Below are positions 63,099 through 64,000 of a stretch of 64,000 nucleotides of DNA, one piece after another. A program made the position numbers and the translations under genes. The notes beneath the pieces were generated by a model. That model worked only from the letters and a program-made list of their open reading frames with translations. It was not told the origin of the DNA and ran no database searches. How positions within the stretch are numbered: the first letter of the stretch is position 1; each line of letters starts with the position of its first letter. The stretch comes from Candidatus Mycolicibacterium alkanivorans (GTDB lineage Bacteria; Actinomycetota; Actinomycetes; Mycobacteriales; Mycobacteriaceae): contig NZ_JAIVFL010000001.1 of assembly GCF_022760805.1 (NCBI RefSeq), positions 62,001 to 126,000 on the forward strand, read 5' to 3'.

Positions 63099-63502
63099 TT
63101 CCGCGGTTCGCGGCGGCACCTGTCGCCCGGCTGGCCACCGTGACTCCGGACGGCCGGCCGCACGTGGTGCCGATCGTGTTCGCGGTCGACGGTGACGTGG
63201 TCTACACCGCGGTGGACGGCAAGCCGAAGTCGTCGATGCGCGTGCGGCGGCTGGCCAACATCGAGGCCAACCCGCGGGTGAGCATCCTGGTCGACCATTA
63301 CGCCGACAACTGGTCGCAGCTGTGGTGGGTGCGGGCCGACGGCACGGCCGCGGTGTGGTCCAATGGGCCCCAGTGCGAGCGCGGACGTGCGCTGTTGCGC
63401 GCGAAATACCCTCAGTACCAGGATGTTTCGCTGGGCGGTCCGGTGATCGCGGTGGCGGTCGACAGGTGGTCATCCTGGCCGCGGGAGATGGGCCCGAACT
63501 GA
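63095..63502 (+). CDS. PPOX-fold probable F420- or flavin-dependent enzyme
   Basis: The 135-residue protein is a split-barrel PPOX-class protein: FAAAPVARLATVTPDGRPHVVPI, VDGKPKSSMRVRRLANIEANP and VSILVDHYADNWSQLWWVRADG. It resembles the TIGR03668 group of probable F420-dependent enzymes (Rv0121c-like). GTG 63095 overlaps the hydrolase stop (GTGA), so the pair is coupled. Confidence 0.82.
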   Translation: MIPRFAAAPVARLATVTPDGRPHVVPIVFAVDGDVVYTAVDGKPKSSMRVRRLANIEANPRVSILVDHYADNWSQLWWVRADGTAAVWSNGPQCERGRALLRAKYPQYQDVSLGGPVIAVAVDRWSSWPREMGPN

Positions 63503-63553
63503 AACCAGTCGGTCACTCCCGTCACGGCAGCGTGGGTAATAGGCTGGGCGATT

Positions 63554-64000
63554 GTGAGCATCGGCCGCAAGGAAGCACTCGCGGTCGGCGTGGGTGTGCT
63601 CCTGCTGGTCGCGGCGTTCGTCGTGCCGGACCTGCACCTCGGCATCGTCACGCCACTGATCAAGATGAGCCCGGGCGAACTGAAGTCCTTCGCCGACGCC
63701 GCGCCGATCTTCGGCTGGTGGAATGCCCACGTCGGCTGGGGCACCGTGCCCGCCATCCTGATCGGCGCGGCGGCGGTGCTGTGGGGAAGCACGATCGCCC
63801 AGCGCCTCTCCTGGCGCGCGCTGACGCTCACGGCGTGGGCGACCTCGTTCGCGTGGGCCTTCGCACTGGCCATGATCGACGGCTGGCAGCGCGGCTTCGC
63901 AGGCCGGCTCACCTCCAAACACGAATACCTGCGCCAGGTTCGGACAATCACCGACATCCCCGAAGCTGTCCGTACCTTCGCCAGCAGAATCGTTGATTTC
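63554..64000 (+). CDS. Rv0541c-like integral membrane protein, 5' part only
   Basis: From GTG 63554 the frame is open to the window end (149 codons), so the gene is cut. It starts MSIGRKEALAVGVGVLLLVAAF and has helices near residues 8-25, 60-75 and 85-100, followed by a segment with LRQVRTITDIPEAVRTFASRI, as in polytopic glycosyltransferase-like membrane proteins. M. tuberculosis has Rv0541c in this place after menE. Function unknown; a lipid-linked sugar transferase is possible. Confidence 0.72.
   Translation, partial: MSIGRKEALAVGVGVLLLVAAFVVPDLHLGIVTPLIKMSPGELKSFADAAPIFGWWNAHVGWGTVPAILIGAAAVLWGSTIAQRLSWRALTLTAWATSFAWAFALAMIDGWQRGFAGRLTSKHEYLRQVRTITDIPEAVRTFASRIVDF

Overview
The window is high-GC actinobacterial DNA and is almost certainly from a Mycobacterium/Mycolicibacterium chromosome. 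Markers are an IniB-like protein, DesA3-like desaturase, YkuD-type L,D-transpeptidases with Ig-like repeats, GUG/UUG starts, and a menaquinone block with the same gene order as M. tuberculosis Rv0541c-Rv0566c in reverse (yajQ, gpsA, htpX, grcC1, menJ, menG, mgtA, Rv0556-like, menD, bpoC, menC, menB, Rv0546c-like, menE, Rv0541c-like). Species cannot be fixed from the sequence alone.

Left part (1-25,000): an IS200/IS605 transposase at the edge, an orphan iniB, two L,D-transpeptidase paralogues flanking an inverted exported protein, a NYN-domain protein, a methyltransferase, a cold-shock pair (RhlE-like helicase with long leader, cspA), a transglutaminase-like protein, a glycosyltransferase/toroid/GH130 operon with ATGA/GTGA overlaps, a GAF-ANTAR regulator, a NuoF-like/ferric-reductase-like redox operon, and a lipid cassette: desaturase (apparent AUC start), alpha/beta-hydrolase with altered triad, and OleC-like adenylating enzyme.

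Middle (25,000-38,000): an accessory region. It holds a Uma2 nuclease, an exported repeat protein, a DMT transporter, a broken MazG-like NTP pyrophosphohydrolase, an HNH nuclease converging on a 1,032-aa PLD/SF2-helicase/DUF3427 protein, a broken GIY-YIG gene, tRNA-Tyr, yajQ, a decayed RES toxin-antitoxin pair, a small exported gene with an internal TAG, and a WXG/ESX-like cluster with two tightly overlapping membrane proteins. The helicase gene has visibly lower GC than the housekeeping genes. This is the best candidate for an undescribed (probably defence) system.

Right part (38,000-64,000): gpsA, htpX, the polyprenyl diphosphate synthase and menJ, then a complete five-gene hut operon (hutU, M20 amidohydrolase, hutF, hutI, hutH) with a divergent IclR regulator inserted between menJ and menG. 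The rest of menaquinone biosynthesis follows (menG, menD, menC, menB, menE) with mannosyltransferase mgtA, a DsbA-like lipoprotein, bpoC, an F420-type reductase, a VOC protein, an alpha/beta-hydrolase behind a perfect palindromic operator, a PPOX-fold protein and the start of an Rv0541c-like membrane protein. Together these supply the chorismate-derived branch (MenD, C, E, B), the prenyl tail (GrcC1), ring methylation (MenG) and tail saturation (MenJ). MenF, MenH and MenA are not recognised here.

A recurring palindrome (GCGATTTCGGCGCGC arms) occurs three times; two copies contain stop codons of convergent genes, as expected of a bidirectional terminator.
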